From: Oscillospiraceae bacterium
Lineage (GTDB): Bacteria > Bacillota > Clostridia > Oscillospirales > QAMX01
Direction: 5' to 3'
Assembly: GCA_902772625.1 (NCBI GenBank)
Contig: CACYBP010000057.1
Span: 1 to 6,117, forward strand
DNA: 6,117 nucleotides
Under the pieces are notes generated by a model, which was not told where the DNA came from, did no database searches, and worked only from the letters and a program-made list of their open reading frames with translations. Of the stretch, positions 5,301 to 6,117 are shown in pieces. The stretch's first letter is position 1. Each line of letters opens with the position of its first letter. Both the position numbers and the translations under genes were made by a program.

Positions 5301-6117
5301 GAAGCAGTCCGAAGGGAAGCTTCGGGTCCCGCCCTTCGGCAAGCCAACGCTCCTCCAGATCGGCGATCAGCTTTTTCGCGTCCTCCTCGTCCTTGCAAAG
5401 TCCGGTAATCACCGTCAGGGTCTTCTCGGATTCCGGGATCCCCTTACTGAAATCCATGCCGAAGAGCGGTCTTTCTTCCCTTCCCGACAGCAGAAGCCCC
5501 GGCGTTTTCCCGGCAAAGAGCTCATATAACATCGGCCAGGCCAGCGCCGAAAGGAGAAAGCCGGTTTCCGTGTAAATCAACCCCGCCAGCATCGACGCAA
5601 AAAGCCACGGAAGCAGAAAGAGAAGCGGCCAGAGCCCAGCCGTCTTTCCGTAATCAGGAAACAGGAGCAGAGCGAGGCTCTTTCCCTCCTCCCTGGATCT
5701 GTGAAGAAGGAAAAGGGCTTCCTCCTTTTCGCTCGTTCTGTGAAGTGAGGCCCGTTTTTCGATCCTTCTGCGCCACGCTTTCCGGGACGCGACGTCCATC
5801 CCGGGATAGAGCATATCCTCACGAAGCGCCTCGTCCACGTCGGAGAGCCTTTCCTCCACGTCGTCCCACGCGGCCGACAGAAGCGTGCGAAGCCCCTTCA
5901 CGGCGCGCTCCTCCCGTCTTTTTTCAAAGAGTTCTTCCATCAGCCGAAGGGCGAGAAGCGGACGGATCAGCCCGGCTTCCCGCTCTTCAAGGCCCCGGAT
6001 CCTTCTCACACCGGCGAAATAGTCCGACGCCGTCTCCGGATCGGCGTCCGCTCCGGGAAGCGCCAGATAGGAATCGATCATAATCTCCGCAAAGCACTTC
6101 CCTTCCGAAGACCGCAG
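2320..6117 (-). CDS. Cyclic beta-1,2-glucan synthase-like protein (GT84 + glucoamylase-like domain), lacking GH94; 5' end open at window edge
   Basis: Related to NdvB/Cgs, membrane enzymes that polymerise UDP-glucose into beta-1,2-glucan and cyclise it. Residues are numbered from the ATG at 6081. Residues 1-140 match the helical N-terminal region. Membrane segments lie near 147-170 and 174-190. The GT84 region (about 205-520) has TLDRDT (352-357, DxD-like D354/D356), AHPLN (372-376), GKG (440-442), SHDVPEG (464-470) and RLCRWTRGD (497-505). Further membrane segments lie near 532-565, 595-622 and 650-678. The PF10091 glucoamylase-like domain (about 735-1075) has TSPTDMG, FYNWY (781-785), SSVDSGNLA (799-807), SEAR with E871, PWGVSES with E957, GFYEALD with E1026 and MSHHAGM (1043-1049). 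In well-studied homologues this is the cyclising transglycosylase. Residues about 1118-1253 resemble the start of the GH94 beta-sandwich, then TAG stops the frame. Family members are usually about 2800 residues with a full GH94 phosphorylase. Upstream of 6081 the frame stays open for 12 codons to the edge. GGAG lies only 3 nt before that ATG, so the real start is probably outside. Function of the short form is inferred. Confidence 0.88.
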   Translation of the reverse strand: MRSSEGKCFAEIMIDSYLALPGADADPETASDYFAGVRRIRGLEEREAGLIRPLLALRLMEELFEKRREERAVKGLRTLLSAAWDDVEERLSDVDEALREDMLYPGMDVASRKAWRRRIEKRASLHRTSEKEEALFLLHRSREEGKSLALLLFPDYGKTAGLWPLLFLLPWLFASMLAGLIYTETGFLLSALAWPMLYELFAGKTPGLLLSGREERPLFGMDFSKGIPESEKTLTVITGLCKDEEDAKKLIADLEERWLAEGRDPKLPFGLLLDRPDTASPDPEEEKEVENLLRRGLKELKEKYHTPFYGFLRKRVYAPRDGIYRGKERKRGALLSLLSALRRGEGMEGDLTGEPLRGFQNLVTLDRDTRPWPGSVRRLVEKAAHPLNAPVIRKGRVERGYAVISPLLRPSPSAGEETFFGEIVSAGCGIDLYGGQDRDLLFSLTGRGTYPGKGLLRIDAAAALLPGAFPEGKILSHDVPEGGLLGTAVARDAAFFEEEPRTAASYWTRLCRWTRGDTQNLSLLFPHSHGAWNAWLITENLRRIFLKPVILLSLIAGAAGGKALFLILPASLLLRPLLEKAFAVALHGGEYLERNLTARVSDLERSALASLLSLVFLPYETVLLLGAFLRAGFRLLISGKKLLEWSPFGGGDWTLRKYAARLLPPALAAGLFCPALLPVWLPGFAAAFFLSRREREKPVSVRDASYLKWRTADLMELYKKLCRAEWGYLPADNLQLYPYKGVAKITSPTDMGMTLLAFIAFDDLGLPGADEFLKLGGEMLRTMETLQKKWGLFYNWYALPSFDPAPPRLLSSVDSGNLAASLLTAAVAFREKGYPEYAGSAENMALAMELERLYDRSDRLFSVGYDADREELLENRYDLYQSEARILSFLAVALGRVPIEHWERLGRPVRRFRGYAGLASWSGTMFESLLPELFLPAPRGTLAGEGGSFAVLMQKLSGDRRGRPWGVSESCFYAFDGAFSYRYKAHGASSLSLAPRRTGEYVIAPYAAFLALGKEESAVRNLRYIEELGGVGRFGFYEALDASDPERIRPVRAYMSHHAGMLAAAADEYLSHGVMKRRFFSRPEIRAFRPLLWETARHGPAAEETMGEAPPGSLGEGSGTRWLKEPGKAGEEKLCLSDGRTDLVLSGDGRIESSDPLWNGLALYFRDGERRTGMQAYPYYDGEERETIFTKDGALFGLRRRKFSLEAVIGGRERLQVTFTLFSEGKLLSGIAVGLIRETGERIETLLTPDRDGIARASLTPGEAK

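Noticed and set aside
3415..5529. Long plus-strand ORFs (238 and 280 codons) inside the large gene
   Set aside because: They are rich in Arg, Ser and Pro with no recognisable domain, as expected from the opposite strand of a G+C-rich gene whose own protein has clear homology throughout.
2320..6117. Pseudogene caused by a frameshift or nonsense mutation
   Set aside because: The frame is intact over 1265 codons with conserved motifs throughout, and no GH94 remnant follows the stop before lgt, so a point mutation cannot explain the short form.

Overview
The window looks like a chromosomal segment from a Gram-positive bacterium, most likely a fairly G+C-rich member of the Clostridia (Bacillota). 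The pointers are a near-perfect sigma-A type promoter, GGAGG-type ribosome binding sites, a TTG start with a strong Shine-Dalgarno site, an Lgt with the longer N-terminus I associate with clostridial homologues, and a GT84-type glucan synthase related to those of Clostridia. The family or genus cannot be fixed from the sequence alone.

Everything I can support lies on the minus strand, so the window is best read from right to left. (1) 6117 to 2320: a large membrane protein related to cyclic beta-1,2-glucan synthase (NdvB/Cgs). It has a GT84 glycosyltransferase region, membrane segments and a glucoamylase-like (PF10091) domain. It ends after a short stretch resembling the start of the GH94 domain, so the usual C-terminal phosphorylase part is absent. 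The frame is open to the right edge, so the true start may lie outside the window. (2) 2319 to 2127: an intergenic region with an extended -10 promoter just after the stop codon and a leader of about 156 nt with several possible hairpins. (3) 2126 to 1035: lgt, prolipoprotein diacylglyceryl transferase, starting at TTG and carrying a very acidic C-terminal tail. (4) 1038 to 181: folD, overlapping the lgt stop codon by 4 bases (ATGA), which implies a two-gene operon with translational coupling. (5) 180 to 87: a gap with a strong tRNA promoter and a leader hairpin. (6) 86 to 10: an elongator tRNA-Met(CAU) with CCA encoded.

The genes do not form one pathway. The glucan synthase-like protein would act at the membrane on beta-glucan synthesis. 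Lgt performs the first step of lipoprotein maturation. FolD interconverts one-carbon folates in the cytoplasm, and tRNA-Met serves translation. The lgt-folD pair is housekeeping.

I found no mobile element, CRISPR array, phage gene or defence system, and no clear new multi-gene system. The points most worth a second look are the shortened glucan synthase architecture, the structured lgt leader with a possible Shine-Dalgarno-sequestering pairing, and the acidic tail of Lgt.
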